Source: Brevibacterium sp. W7.2 (GTDB taxonomy: Bacteria > Actinomycetota > Actinomycetes > Actinomycetales > Brevibacteriaceae). From it: a stretch of 64,000 bases of DNA. This document shows, piece by piece, positions 1 to 8,268 of the stretch. Made by a program: the position numbers and the translations under genes. A model generated the notes under the pieces. It was not told the origin of the DNA, ran no database searches, and was given only the letters and a program-made list of their open reading frames with translations. Positions within the stretch are counted from its first letter, which is position 1, and each line of letters begins with the position of its first letter. The DNA lies in assembly GCF_018137945.1 (NCBI RefSeq), contig NZ_CP073089.1:3286001-3350000 (forward strand), written 5' to 3'.

Positions 1-1345
1 ACTGATACCCGGTCTCCTCGAGCTTCGTCGGCATGACCTTCTGGTCGGCGAGCGCAAGCTCCCTGGCGCCGTCGCGTCCGAGGACGAGTTCGGTGACGAA
101 TCCCGGCGTCGGGATCACCGCGGGGCGGTGCAGGTGGGCGGCGAGCGCCTCGGCGAACTCCTTCTGCGTGACCAGATGCGGGGCCACCGCGTTGACCGGA
201 CCCCGCACATAGTCGGTCAGCGCCGCATGGACGTAGGACCGGGCAAGGTCATCGAGCGAGACCCACGCCAGCCCCTGATCACCGCTGCCCAGCCGACCCC
301 CGGCACCGGCGAGATAGAGCGGCGCCTGCACCCTGAGGAACCCGCCGAGGGTGGTCAGCGCGATGCCCGACCGGATCGAGACCCAGCGGATGCCCGCCTC
401 CTCGACGCTCGCCGCCGCAGCCTCCCAGTCCCGGCACAGCTCGGCGAGGAACCCCTCGCCGAAGGGCGCGGACTCATCGACCGGGCGCTGCGCCTCGGCG
501 CCGTAGGCCCCGACGGCCGACGCACAGACGAACACCTCCGGCCGCTTCGCCTCCGGCAGCGCCTTCATCGTCTCCGCGAGCAGCATCGTCGAATCGAGGC
601 GGGAGGAGCGGATCTCCTCCTTGGCCTTCTTCGTGAACCGGGTCGCGATCGACTTCCCGCCGAGGTGGACGACGGCATCGGCCCACGCGAGGTCGCGGGG
701 GTTGATGATCCCGAGCTCGGGATCCCAGTGCACTTCGTACTCGAACTTCGGGGTCCGCCGGACGAGGAGGCGGACGAAGTGGCCGGCGGTCGAGAACAGC
801 GCGGCGACCTGCCGACCGACGAGCCCGCTGCCGCCGCCGATGAGGATGTGCTTGGGCGTGCTCGACCGCAGCAGCGGCGCGTTCATCCGCTCGAGGAACG
901 CGAAGTCCATGAGGAGCCTGCGCTGGCGGGCCTCGAACGTCGCCTGCAGATAGTGGCTCATCGCGCGGTCGATGGTCTCGAACCCCTGGGGCGTCATCGA
1001 GAACTCGATGGTGTCGGAGATCTGCGAGCCGCCGGCCTCCGAGGTGAACTCATGGGTGTGCTTCCACTGGCTCAGCGGACCCTTCATGAGCTCGTCGACG
1101 AAGGAGAAGCGCGAGGGCCCCTCGGAGTGCACCGCGGTGAACGGGCGCCGCACGAGTCCGTAGCTGCCGGGCAGGCTCGCCTTGATCTGGGCGACCGACC
1201 CGGGCGCGAGCGGCGGATAGCCCTCCTCGACGATCTCCTGTGCCCAGTGCGGTGAGACGCGGGTCAGCGCTCCGGGTCGTGCGTGCCAGTCGTATGTGGT
1301 CTCGGCGGCGAGCGGGACTTCCGAGGTCCACTCGAACTTGGTCAT
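1..1345 (-). CDS. TIGR01777-type NAD-dependent epimerase with N-terminal SRPBCC domain (partial)
   Basis: The reading frame runs off the left edge, so the C-terminus is missing; about 448 codons are present. The first ~150 residues resemble an SRPBCC (START-like) ligand-binding domain. From about residue 160 there is a Rossmann dinucleotide site (ILIGGGSGLVG), followed by VHLGGKSIATR and SAVGAYG segments typical of the YfcH/TIGR01777 extended-SDR family (often mislabelled SulA-like cell-division inhibitors). The fusion with SRPBCC is common in actinobacteria. The ATG at 1343-1345 is preceded by a strong GGAGGGA ribosome site. The substrate is not known for this family. It stands alone on the minus strand, with betC ending 136 bp upstream. 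Confidence 0.88.
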   Translation of the reverse strand, partial: MTKFEWTSEVPLAAETTYDWHARPGALTRVSPHWAQEIVEEGYPPLAPGSVAQIKASLPGSYGLVRRPFTAVHSEGPSRFSFVDELMKGPLSQWKHTHEFTSEAGGSQISDTIEFSMTPQGFETIDRAMSHYLQATFEARQRRLLMDFAFLERMNAPLLRSSTPKHILIGGGSGLVGRQVAALFSTAGHFVRLLVRRTPKFEYEVHWDPELGIINPRDLAWADAVVHLGGKSIATRFTKKAKEEIRSSRLDSTMLLAETMKALPEAKRPEVFVCASAVGAYGAEAQRPVDESAPFGEGFLAELCRDWEAAAASVEEAGIRWVSIRSGIALTTLGGFLRVQAPLYLAGAGGRLGSGDQGLAWVSLDDLARSYVHAALTDYVRGPVNAVAPHLVTQKEFAEALAAHLHRPAVIPTPGFVTELVLGRDGARELALADQKVMPTKLEETGYQ

Positions 1346-1481
1346 GGCTTCCCTCCTGTTCCTTCCGATGATGCCACCCCAAGCTCAAAGTGCGATCCAC
1401 AACGCGCGGAATGGTGAGTGAATGGGAAGCGGCCGGCGACCTCACCGTCGCGGCGACGCCATCACCGGCCGCATCCCTGCC

Positions 1482-3113
1482 TCATTCGGCGGGGATCTTC
1501 CCGTAGCGGAACGCCGACCAGAAGTCACCGCGCACGTACCCGGTCTCGACCACCGGGTCGAAGTCCCAGTGCCGGACCCGACCGATCCGCAGCGCATCGG
1601 CGACGAGCTGCCGGCTCCGCTGGGAACCGAGCACGTGCTCTTCGACCTGGCTGAGGTCATAGCGCGCGGCGATCTCCGCCCGCAGCCGCGTGTGGACGTC
1701 CGCGTAGGCGGGATCGGCGGCCCGGGTGTCGAGTTCGTCGGGGTCGGAGTCGAGGTCGAAGAGCAGGTCGGGGTCGCCGGGGCACACGGTGAGCTTGAGC
1801 GGTCCGCGGACGATCGTCACCTGCGGTCGGCGGGTGCCTTCGGCGAAGTACTCGATGACGATGTCGCGCTCCGCCGGACCCGACTCCCCCGCCGTCTCCC
1901 GGCGCGCCGTCTCGAGGAGGGAGATCCCGCTCAGCCCCTCATCGACGTCGCTCACCCGCACCCGCGGCACGGCCGCGACGTCATCGGCGTCCGCGGACTG
2001 CGCGGCCCCTTCGCCGCCGGGGTCCCGCCCCGCCGGGTCGCCGGCGAGCGCCCCGGTGCGCGCGATCTCGAGCATCGTCGGGGCGAGGTCGATGAGCGAG
2101 ACCGGCGTCGTGTACCGTCCGGGGGCGACCACCTCGGCGGGCCCGGAGATGATGAGCGGGACGCGGGCGGACTGCTCGTACGGGGACATCTTGTACCACA
2201 GCCCCTTCTCCCCGAGCATGTCCCCGTGATCGCTGACGACGATGACCACGGTGTTCTCGGCCAGGCCCAGCTCCGCCAACCGAGACGTGATCCGTCCGAT
2301 GTGGTCATCGACATAGCTCACCGCGGCGAAGTACGCGCGCCGGGCCCGCCGGACCTCCTCGAGCGTCGGCTCCCTCTCGTCGAATCCGCACATCGTCCGC
2401 AGCCGGTGGGTGTGCGGGTCGGAGGCCGCGTCGGGGACGGTGGGGTGGGCCGGGTCGGGGATGGCCGCCTCGGCGAAGCGGTCCCAGTGCTCCCGGGGCG
2501 GCTCGTACGGGTCGTGCGGGTGGATGAACGAGGTGACCATGAGGAACGGGCGGTCCTCCCCCGCCGCCTGGTTCGCCCGCTTCCGATCGCTGAGGTGGCG
2601 CAGGGTGCGGAAGAGCACCTCGTCGTCGAAGTCCTGCTGGACGTTCGCCGTGGCCGCACCGGCGGTGAACACGGGATCGGCGGAGTGGTACCACTGGAGA
2701 CGTTCCGCCAGCGGCCGGGTCCAGTCGGGGACCATGTCGAGGTCGGCCGGGTAGACGTCGGTCGTCAGCCTCTCCTCGAAGCCGTGGTGCTGGTCGGGGC
2801 CGATGAAGTGCATCCGGCCGATGAGCGCGGTGTGGTAGCCGAGCTTGCGGAGCCGGTGGGCGAACGTCGGCACCGAGGCGGCGAAGTCGTCGCCGTTGTC
2901 GAGGCAGTCGATCTCCGAGGGCAGGCGCCCGGTCATCATCGCCGCCCGGGACGGCGCGCAGAGCGGGGTCGCGCAGTAGGCGCGGTCGAAGACGGCGCCG
3001 GCGGCGGCGAGCGCGTCGATGTTGGGGGTGCGGGCGGCATCGCTGCCGTAGGCGCCGAGGGCGTCGGCCGCCATCTGGTCGGCCTGGATGACGACGATGT
3101 TGGGCGGTTGCAT
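1482..3113 (-). CDS. betC: Choline-sulfatase
   Basis: This is a 543-residue type I sulfatase predicted to hydrolyse choline-O-sulfate to choline and sulfate in the cytoplasm. The sulfatase signature CAPSR starts at Cys52, the cysteine converted to formylglycine. The metal-site segment IQADQ is at the N-terminus. The stretches GRMHFIGPDQHHGFEERLTT and TSFIHPHDPYEPP are characteristic of BetC rather than generic arylsulfatases. A Gly/Ala/Asp-rich insertion sits near residues 345-390. The start is the ATG at 3111-3113. It is divergent from the formylglycine-generating enzyme (89 bp gap), which would activate it, and a BCCT carrier lies 2.3 kb away. Together they look like a choline-sulfate/osmoprotectant module; the exact substrate is inferred. 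Confidence 0.87.
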   Translation of the reverse strand: MQPPNIVVIQADQMAADALGAYGSDAARTPNIDALAAAGAVFDRAYCATPLCAPSRAAMMTGRLPSEIDCLDNGDDFAASVPTFAHRLRKLGYHTALIGRMHFIGPDQHHGFEERLTTDVYPADLDMVPDWTRPLAERLQWYHSADPVFTAGAATANVQQDFDDEVLFRTLRHLSDRKRANQAAGEDRPFLMVTSFIHPHDPYEPPREHWDRFAEAAIPDPAHPTVPDAASDPHTHRLRTMCGFDEREPTLEEVRRARRAYFAAVSYVDDHIGRITSRLAELGLAENTVVIVVSDHGDMLGEKGLWYKMSPYEQSARVPLIISGPAEVVAPGRYTTPVSLIDLAPTMLEIARTGALAGDPAGRDPGGEGAAQSADADDVAAVPRVRVSDVDEGLSGISLLETARRETAGESGPAERDIVIEYFAEGTRRPQVTIVRGPLKLTVCPGDPDLLFDLDSDPDELDTRAADPAYADVHTRLRAEIAARYDLSQVEEHVLGSQRSRQLVADALRIGRVRHWDFDPVVETGYVRGDFWSAFRYGKIPAE

Positions 3114-3205
3114 ACTGGGGTCACGTCCTTGTGTGTCAGGGCGCGACCGTCCGCGGGCGCGCCGGATCTAGGGTGGCGGTGAAGCCTGAGTGAAAGGGGT
3201 GCGTG

Positions 3206-4324
3206 ATGAGCTCATGCTGCGGTCCGTCGAGAACATCGCCGTCCGCTGCCGGTGCGCCGCGGCAGACCCCATCCGAGGTGGGCGTTCGCGCAGAAGAAAC
3301 CCCCGCCGAGGTGGCTGTGCCGGGCCGGAATGCGACCGAACGCGCGGGGCTCATCGACGACGCGGGGCTCATCGCGAGTCTCGCCGCCTCCGCACCGAAG
3401 GACCTGCGCCTCATCGGACTGCCCGGCGGCACGTTCCGCATGGGCAGCGAGGACGCCCTCGCCTACCCCGCCGACGGTGAGGGTCCCGTGCGTGCGGTCG
3501 CCGTCGCCCCGTTCGCGATCGCCGCGACCACGGTCACCGTCGCCTCCTTCGCCGCGTTCGTCCTCGCCACCGGGCACCGCACGGAGGCGGAGGTCCACGG
3601 CGATTCGCTCGTCTTCGCCGGTCATCTCGCCGAGGCGGTACGCGCACAGTCCCCGGCCGTGGCCGCGACCCCGTGGTGGCGTCAGGTCGCAGGCGCCACA
3701 TGGCTGCACCCGGCAGGTCCCGGCGCCCCCGGGCCCGGCGCCCCCGGGCCCGGTGCTTCCGGACCCGATGCCCCTGAGTCCAGTGTCGCTGAGTCCGGTG
3801 TCGCTGGGCGCACCGGCGGAGCAGCCGCGGTGGGACGGGTGGAGGGTCATGGGCCCATCGTCGCACTCCCCGACCATCCCGTCACGCATGTGACGCGACG
3901 TGACGCCGAGGCCTACGCCGCGTGGGTCGGCGCCCGCCTGCCGACCGAGGCCGAATGGGAGTACGCCGCCCGCGGCGGACTCGACCAGCAGCCCTACCCG
4001 TGGGGGTCGGACCGCGAACCGGGCGGTGTCCCGCGGATGAAGACCTTCGTCGGCACCTTCCCCGACGGTCCCACCGAACCGGTCGGCACCGTCGCCGCCG
4101 ATGCCTTCGCACCCAACGGCTTCGGGCTGCACAACATGACCGGCAATGTCTGGGAGTGGACGAGCGGGGTCGTCGCACCTCACGACGACCGCGCCGTCCT
4201 GCGCGGCGGCTCCCACCTGTGCCACGCCTCCTACTGCCGCCGGTACCGCACCTCGGCGCGCACCGCGGTCACCCCCGACACGTCACTCGCGCACACGGGG
4301 TTCCGACTCGCCCTCACTCTCTGA
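3206..4324 (+). CDS. Formylglycine-generating enzyme (sulfatase-activating)
   Basis: This 372-residue FGE/SUMF1-family copper oxidase converts the sulfatase active-site Cys to formylglycine. The C-terminal core aligns well with human SUMF1 from memory: NVWEW, then RGGSHLCHASYCRRYR and GFRL. Both copper-binding cysteines are present (Cys339 and Cys344). A Gly/Pro/Ala repeat of 15-bp DNA units (about 3715-3800) inserts a flexible segment near residues 170-195. The N-terminus reads MSSCCGPSR, which contains the CxPSR sulfatase consensus itself. The ATG at 3206 is preferred over the GTG at 3203 because AAGGGG then sits 6 bp upstream. Divergent from betC, its likely client. Confidence 0.9.
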   Translation: MSSCCGPSRTSPSAAGAPRQTPSEVGVRAEETPAEVAVPGRNATERAGLIDDAGLIASLAASAPKDLRLIGLPGGTFRMGSEDALAYPADGEGPVRAVAVAPFAIAATTVTVASFAAFVLATGHRTEAEVHGDSLVFAGHLAEAVRAQSPAVAATPWWRQVAGATWLHPAGPGAPGPGAPGPGASGPDAPESSVAESGVAGRTGGAAAVGRVEGHGPIVALPDHPVTHVTRRDAEAYAAWVGARLPTEAEWEYAARGGLDQQPYPWGSDREPGGVPRMKTFVGTFPDGPTEPVGTVAADAFAPNGFGLHNMTGNVWEWTSGVVAPHDDRAVLRGGSHLCHASYCRRYRTSARTAVTPDTSLAHTGFRLALTL

Positions 4325-4403
4325 ACGATCCGCCCGGTGCAGGCGGCCGAACCCGGCGGCCCACCCGGCGCGGCGCCGGTCGTCGACGTCTGCGGCGATG
4401 CCG

Positions 4404-4436
4404 TTGACGACAATTCGTATGCGCCGTGCATATAAT
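4404..4436 (+). promoter_or_regulatory. Promoter of the NTF2-like/MarR operon
   Basis: A perfect TATAAT (4431-4436) stands out in this GC-rich DNA and lies 7 nt before the ATG at 4444, so the transcript is probably leaderless. TTGACG at 4404-4409 is the best -35 candidate, but the 21-bp spacer is longer than usual. Confidence 0.6.
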
Positions 4437-4438
4437 TG
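4411..4438. promoter_or_regulatory. Inverted repeat, probable MarR operator
   Basis: CAATTCGTATGC (4411-4422) and GCATATAATTG (4428-4438) form a near-perfect dyad around a 5-bp centre. The right arm contains the TATAAT box, so a bound repressor would block RNA polymerase. The only regulator in the operon is the MarR protein two genes down, which suggests autorepression. Confidence 0.6.
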
Positions 4439-4443
4439 CCCGC

Positions 4444-4869
4444 ATGACCTCACAGCACACGCCGGCCGTCGAGGCCGCGATCAGCGAATGGCACGCGGCG
4501 GTGAACTCGGGTGACCGCGCCCGCTGCGTCCGAGCCGTCGGAGACCCCATCGTCGTCCTCGGCCCCAAGGGCGCTGGCCCGATCACCCCGGCGGAGTTCG
4601 CCGATTGGGTGGACCGCTCCGGCATCCGGATGACCCCGCGATCTTGGCACCCGATCAGCGAGCGCCTCATGGTCGTCGAGCAGGAGGCGACGTGGCCGCA
4701 GAACCCGACTCCGACCCGGGTGGCCACCGTCTTCCGCACCAGCGATGCCGCACGGGGCTCCGTCGTCACCGCGGCGCTCCGTCAGCCGAATCTCCGGTCA
4801 GCTCTCGACCTTGCCTTCATCTGCCGGGAGATGGCGGCCACCGACCACACCGCCGACCCGCTCGCATGA
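4444..4869 (+). CDS. NTF2-like (SnoaL/DUF4440-type) protein of unknown function
   Basis: This is a 141-residue soluble protein. The N-terminal helix (VEAAISEWHAAVNSGDRARC) and the alternating strands after it fit the small NTF2-like cone fold, but no catalytic signature is recognisable. An in-frame GTG lies upstream at 4426, but it falls inside the promoter. The ATG at 4444, 7 nt downstream of TATAAT, is therefore the better start and implies a leaderless message. Its stop overlaps the start of the MarR gene (ATGA), so the two form one operon and this protein may be what the regulator controls. Function is not assigned. Confidence 0.75.
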   Translation: MTSQHTPAVEAAISEWHAAVNSGDRARCVRAVGDPIVVLGPKGAGPITPAEFADWVDRSGIRMTPRSWHPISERLMVVEQEATWPQNPTPTRVATVFRTSDAARGSVVTAALRQPNLRSALDLAFICREMAATDHTADPLA

Positions 4870-5303
4870 GCGCCGACCATCCCGGTCGGGCGCTGTTCGC
4901 GTTCGTCCGTCGCTTCGGACAGCTGCCCGGCCATGAGGCCGCCACGGCGGCGCAGGGCCGACTCGCCCTCGTCGCCGAGGCGGTCGATGCCCTGACGTCG
5001 CGCGGTGCCGATGCCACGGTCAACGCGGTGGCATCGCACCTCGGAATCGATCAGTCCGGGGCTTCGCGCCTGCTGAGAACGGCGACCGAGGCAGGTATCG
5101 TGCGCACCGCAGTCTCCTCCGCCGACGGGCGACGGCGCACCTCGGTCCTCACTCCCGCTGGGGAGTCGATGCTCGCCGAGGCGCTCGCCTGGCAGGATGA
5201 GATGCTCGCTCGTCTCACCGCGCAGTGGCCCGATGACCGCCGGGCAGGCTTCATCGCCGACCTCGGCGAGATCGTCGCCGAGGCGGACCGCCTCGGACTC
5301 TGA
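4866..5303 (+). CDS. MarR-family transcriptional regulator
   Basis: This 145-residue winged-helix protein has its recognition helix region around HLGIDQSGASRLLRTATEAG and a wing SSADGRRRTSVLTPAG, the MarR layout. Helices at both ends would form the dimer interface. It starts at ATG 4866, overlapping the previous stop by four bases. The dyad over the operon's -10 box is the obvious operator. MarR proteins usually respond to small aromatic ligands; the ligand here is unknown. Confidence 0.88.
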   Translation: MSADHPGRALFAFVRRFGQLPGHEAATAAQGRLALVAEAVDALTSRGADATVNAVASHLGIDQSGASRLLRTATEAGIVRTAVSSADGRRRTSVLTPAGESMLAEALAWQDEMLARLTAQWPDDRRAGFIADLGEIVAEADRLGL

Positions 5304-5367
5304 CGCTGCCTGAGGAGATCGCAGCGGTCAGGGCGCCCTCGTTGACCACCGTGGCGGCGCCGGCGCC

Positions 5368-7584
5368 TCAGTCACGCGGACGGGCCTCCGGCTCACCCCC
5401 GGTCTCCACGGCACCGCTGAGGCGGGACCCGGCAGTCGCCTCGGTGGGGTCGGAGTCGGACCCGGCGGCCGCCTCGGCGGGGATGTCCGTCTCACTGTCC
5501 GATGAGTCCGCGGACTCCGGGGTCCACCCGTCGGCCCACTGGCCGGTCTCGTAGTCGTAGCCGACGGGTGCGCCGTCCTCGTCGGTGCGCTGGTACCAGT
5601 CGGTGTAGTCCTCGTGCTCGGAGTCGATGTCGCCGTTGGCCCCGTCCCCGGGTTCGGTCGGGACGACGTGGAGGGCGAAGTTGTCGCCGTAGGTCTCCGC
5701 TCCGGCGACGACGGCGTTGTCGACCGCGTTCTGCGCGTATTTGCGGCGCAGGGCGATCGGGTCGGTGCGCAGCTCCTTCACCCACGCGACGATGATGAGG
5801 ATCATGACAAGGGCGAACGGCACGGCGGTGACGATGACGAGCTGCTGGAGGCCTTCGAGGGCGCTCGCGTTGCCGAGGAGGAGCATGACGACGGCGATGC
5901 CCGACATGACGAGGCCCCAGAACACGACGACCCACTTCTTCGGCGTCTGGTCGCCGCGGCTCGTGAGCATGCCCATGACCACCGACGCGGAGTCGGCGGA
6001 GGTGATGAAGAAGATCGCGAGGACGACGATCGCGACGGCCGGCAGCCAGCCGATGCCCGGCAGATTGCCGATGAGGGTGAAGAACACCTCGGGGGCCTCC
6101 ATCGTCTCGGTGAACCCGGCCGCGCCCTCCCGGTACATCCAGATCGACGTGCCGCCCATGATGCCGTACGCGACGAAGAGGAGGGTCGAGGGGATGAAGA
6201 TCGTGCCGAGGATGAACTGGCGGATGCTGCGGCCGCGGGAGATCCGGGCGATGAACGTGCCGACGAACGGCGACCACGAGATCCACCACGCCCAGTAGTA
6301 GACGGTCCACACCGATTGGAACTCCTGCGTCTCCGATCCCCACGACAGGGACCGGCCCATGAGGTCGAAGAACGAGCCGAGGTACTCCATGAGCGCCGAG
6401 GGCAGCAGGTTGAGGAGGAAGAGGGTGGGGCCGAGGAAGAGGACGAGCGCGACGATGCCGACCGTGAGGACGATGTTGATCGACGAGAGGTAGCGGATGC
6501 CGCGGGAGACGCCGGAGACCGCGGAGATGATGAAGCCCACGGTGAGGATGCAGATGATGATGACGAGCATCGTGTTCGTCATCGGGCCGGCCCCGGACAC
6601 GATCGTCACACCGGTGCCGATCTGCATCGCGGCGATGCCGAGTGCGGCCGCGGTCCCGAAGAGGGTGGCGACGATCGCGAAGATGTCGACGAGGCGGCCG
6701 GCGAAGCCCTCGGTCTGGCGCTTGCCGAAGAGGCTGCGGAAGATCGAGGAGAGGAGGAGAGAACGGCCGCGGCGGTAGGCGGCGTAGGCGATCGCCCCGC
6801 CGACGAGGGCGTACATCGCCCACGCGTGGAAGCCCCAGTGGTAGTAGGTCTGGGCCATCGAGCCGTGGAGGGCTTCGATGGTCTCCGGGTCGTTCGTCAG
6901 CGGCGGTGGGGTGATGAAGTAGGTGAGCGGCTCGGAGGGGCCGAAGAAGAGGACGCCGATGCCGATGCCGGCGGCGAAGAGCATCGCGACCCACGCGAAC
7001 GTGCTGAACTCCGCCTTCTCCCCGTCCTTGCCCAACGGGATCCGCCCGTACGGCGAGAACGCGATGATGAGGAGGGCGACGAGAACGACGATCGCGACGA
7101 GGTTGAAGAACCAGCCGACGTTGAGCGTCGACCAGTCGAAGGCGGCCTTCGCGACGGTGGAGACGCTGCCGGGGTCGGCGATGCCCCAGATGACGAACGC
7201 GACGGTGAGGCCGCCGGCGATCGCGAAGATCACCTTGTCGATCGAGTACCGGCGCCGCTGTTCGTCGATCGCGATGCCCGGCACGAGGATCGGGTGGATG
7301 TCATGCGGGTACTGCGTCGACGCCTCCCCGCCCATACCGTCCGCCGGCGCCGAGGTGGTTCCGCCTGCCGGTTTGGGCCGTGCGTAGTCGAGGGCGCCGA
7401 GGCCCTTGCCGGCATCCCGGCTCACCCGCTTGGCGTCGCGGCCGACCCGTTTGGCGTCGGCTCTGATCCGGTCGCGGGAGGCACGGCGGGCCGGGGTGCG
7501 CAGCGACAAAGAGTGCTCGGGGGCCGCGTCGGTGGGCGTGGTGTCGGGCGTGGCGTGACGGTCGTCGGTCGAGTCGCGGGACAA
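5368..7584 (-). CDS. BCCT-family (betaine/choline/carnitine) secondary transporter
   Basis: This 738-residue carrier has about 12 membrane segments between residues ~115 and ~610. BCCT hallmarks are the glycine-rich helix AAGIGIGVLFFGPSEPL, YYHWGFHAWAMYALVGG, and the tryptophan motif WAWWISWSPFVGTFIARISRGRS. The long charged N-terminus (about 110 residues) and acidic C-terminal tail (about 130) are cytoplasmic and resemble the osmosensing tails of BetP-type carriers. The start is TTG (7582-7584) with AGAAAGG upstream; no in-frame ATG fits better. Substrate is likely a quaternary amine, perhaps choline or betaine given the nearby betC, but this is context only. Confidence 0.92.
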   Translation of the reverse strand: MSRDSTDDRHATPDTTPTDAAPEHSLSLRTPARRASRDRIRADAKRVGRDAKRVSRDAGKGLGALDYARPKPAGGTTSAPADGMGGEASTQYPHDIHPILVPGIAIDEQRRRYSIDKVIFAIAGGLTVAFVIWGIADPGSVSTVAKAAFDWSTLNVGWFFNLVAIVVLVALLIIAFSPYGRIPLGKDGEKAEFSTFAWVAMLFAAGIGIGVLFFGPSEPLTYFITPPPLTNDPETIEALHGSMAQTYYHWGFHAWAMYALVGGAIAYAAYRRGRSLLLSSIFRSLFGKRQTEGFAGRLVDIFAIVATLFGTAAALGIAAMQIGTGVTIVSGAGPMTNTMLVIIICILTVGFIISAVSGVSRGIRYLSSINIVLTVGIVALVLFLGPTLFLLNLLPSALMEYLGSFFDLMGRSLSWGSETQEFQSVWTVYYWAWWISWSPFVGTFIARISRGRSIRQFILGTIFIPSTLLFVAYGIMGGTSIWMYREGAAGFTETMEAPEVFFTLIGNLPGIGWLPAVAIVVLAIFFITSADSASVVMGMLTSRGDQTPKKWVVVFWGLVMSGIAVVMLLLGNASALEGLQQLVIVTAVPFALVMILIIVAWVKELRTDPIALRRKYAQNAVDNAVVAGAETYGDNFALHVVPTEPGDGANGDIDSEHEDYTDWYQRTDEDGAPVGYDYETGQWADGWTPESADSSDSETDIPAEAAAGSDSDPTEATAGSRLSGAVETGGEPEARPRD

Positions 7585-8055
7585 GACGATGGGCCTTTCT
7601 CAGTGGTCGGTCTCGGTGACGGGAGGTGGAGGTGGTCCGGTGGTGGGCTGTGATCCGGTGGTGGGTCTGCTCTGCGGCAGCGCGTTCGGCAGCTCAGCTC
7701 GGCGGGTCAGCGGAGTTCGGGGGCGCAGCAGAGCTGGTCGCCGGAGTCGTGGCCGGCGGGGAGGAATACGGCGCTCCGGCGCACTTCGTCTGCGTGGGGC
7801 GGTGTCGAGCGGTCAGGGGTCTCCACCGCTCGAGCAGATGCCTGCCGGCTCCCGCCGCTGCGGGGATTGCCGTTGCGGGGGCTGCCGATACGGCCGATGC
7901 CGCTGCCGGGATTGCGGCTGCCAGGATGGCGTTTCCGGGGTCGTTCGACCACGGCGGTGTGATCTCGAGCTCCTGGAACTGCCCATGGTGTGGGAGATTA
8001 ACAGCTTCTGCGAACCATCTCAAAGGGACATCGTCATCCAGCGAAACGGCAATCA
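7585..8055. other. Non-coding region upstream of the BCCT gene
   Basis: There is no convincing gene. On the minus strand it would be the leader of the BCCT message if the promoter at 7995-8023 is used, giving roughly 400 nt untranslated. The part at 7840-7940 is a degenerate run of short GC-rich units (variants of GCCGGGATTGCG). An open frame at 7694-8095 (minus) is Ala/Pro-rich and reads across repeats, so it is not called. Confidence 0.5.
7995..8023 (-). promoter_or_regulatory. Candidate promoter for the BCCT gene
   Basis: On the minus strand TTGAGA (8018-8023) and TAATCT (7995-8000) are separated by exactly 17 bp in a locally AT-richer patch. The predicted start of transcription, near 7988, leaves a leader of about 400 nt before the TTG start at 7584. 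Confidence 0.45.
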
Positions 8056-8124
8056 CTCCTGCCGGAATGCAGCGCGCACTCCTGCCTGAATGCAACGCGC
8101 GCTCCTGCCGGAATGCAGTGCGCT
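8056..8124. repeat. Three tandem 23-bp repeats
   Basis: Units at 8056-8078, 8079-8101 and 8102-8124 each begin CTCCTGCC and share GAATGCA; they differ at only a few positions. The array runs straight into the left arm of the hairpin at 8121. Confidence 0.85.
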
Positions 8125-8173
8125 CCGCTGACCGGCACGGTCGGTGATGGAAACCGTGCTGGTCAGCGGAGCG
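8121..8173. terminator. Strong hairpin downstream of the ABC importer operon
   Basis: Arms 8121-8141 and 8153-8173 pair over 21 bp with a single G-T position and an 11-nt loop. It lies about 90 bp beyond the stop of the minus-strand ATPase gene, where a terminator is expected. There is no clear T-run, so it may act by structure alone. Confidence 0.65.
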
Positions 8174-8179
8174 TCAGTC

Positions 8180-8268
8180 GAGCGCTGCGTCGAACCTCGA
8201 TCGAGCCCGCGGAACCTCAGGCGAGCGCTGCGCCGAAACTCAAGTGAGCGCTGCGTCGAACCTCAGTT
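8180..8268. repeat. Second array of about 23-bp direct repeats
   Basis: GAGCGCTGCGTCGAACCTC-like units begin at 8180, 8203 (degenerate, 20 bp), 8223 and 8246. The last unit overlaps the stop codon of the ATPase gene (8263-8265). Confidence 0.75.

Noticed and set aside
4426-4443. Upstream GTG start for the NTF2-like gene
   Set aside because: It lies within the operator and before the -10 box, so it would not be on the transcript.
7694-8095. Minus-strand open frame of 133 codons in the gap upstream of the BCCT gene
   Set aside because: It is Ala/Pro-rich, crosses the 23-bp repeats and the candidate promoter, has no ribosome site and resembles no family. It is better seen as non-coding.
8056-8268. 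CRISPR-like array
   Set aside because: Units are contiguous, without unique spacers, and there are no cas genes.
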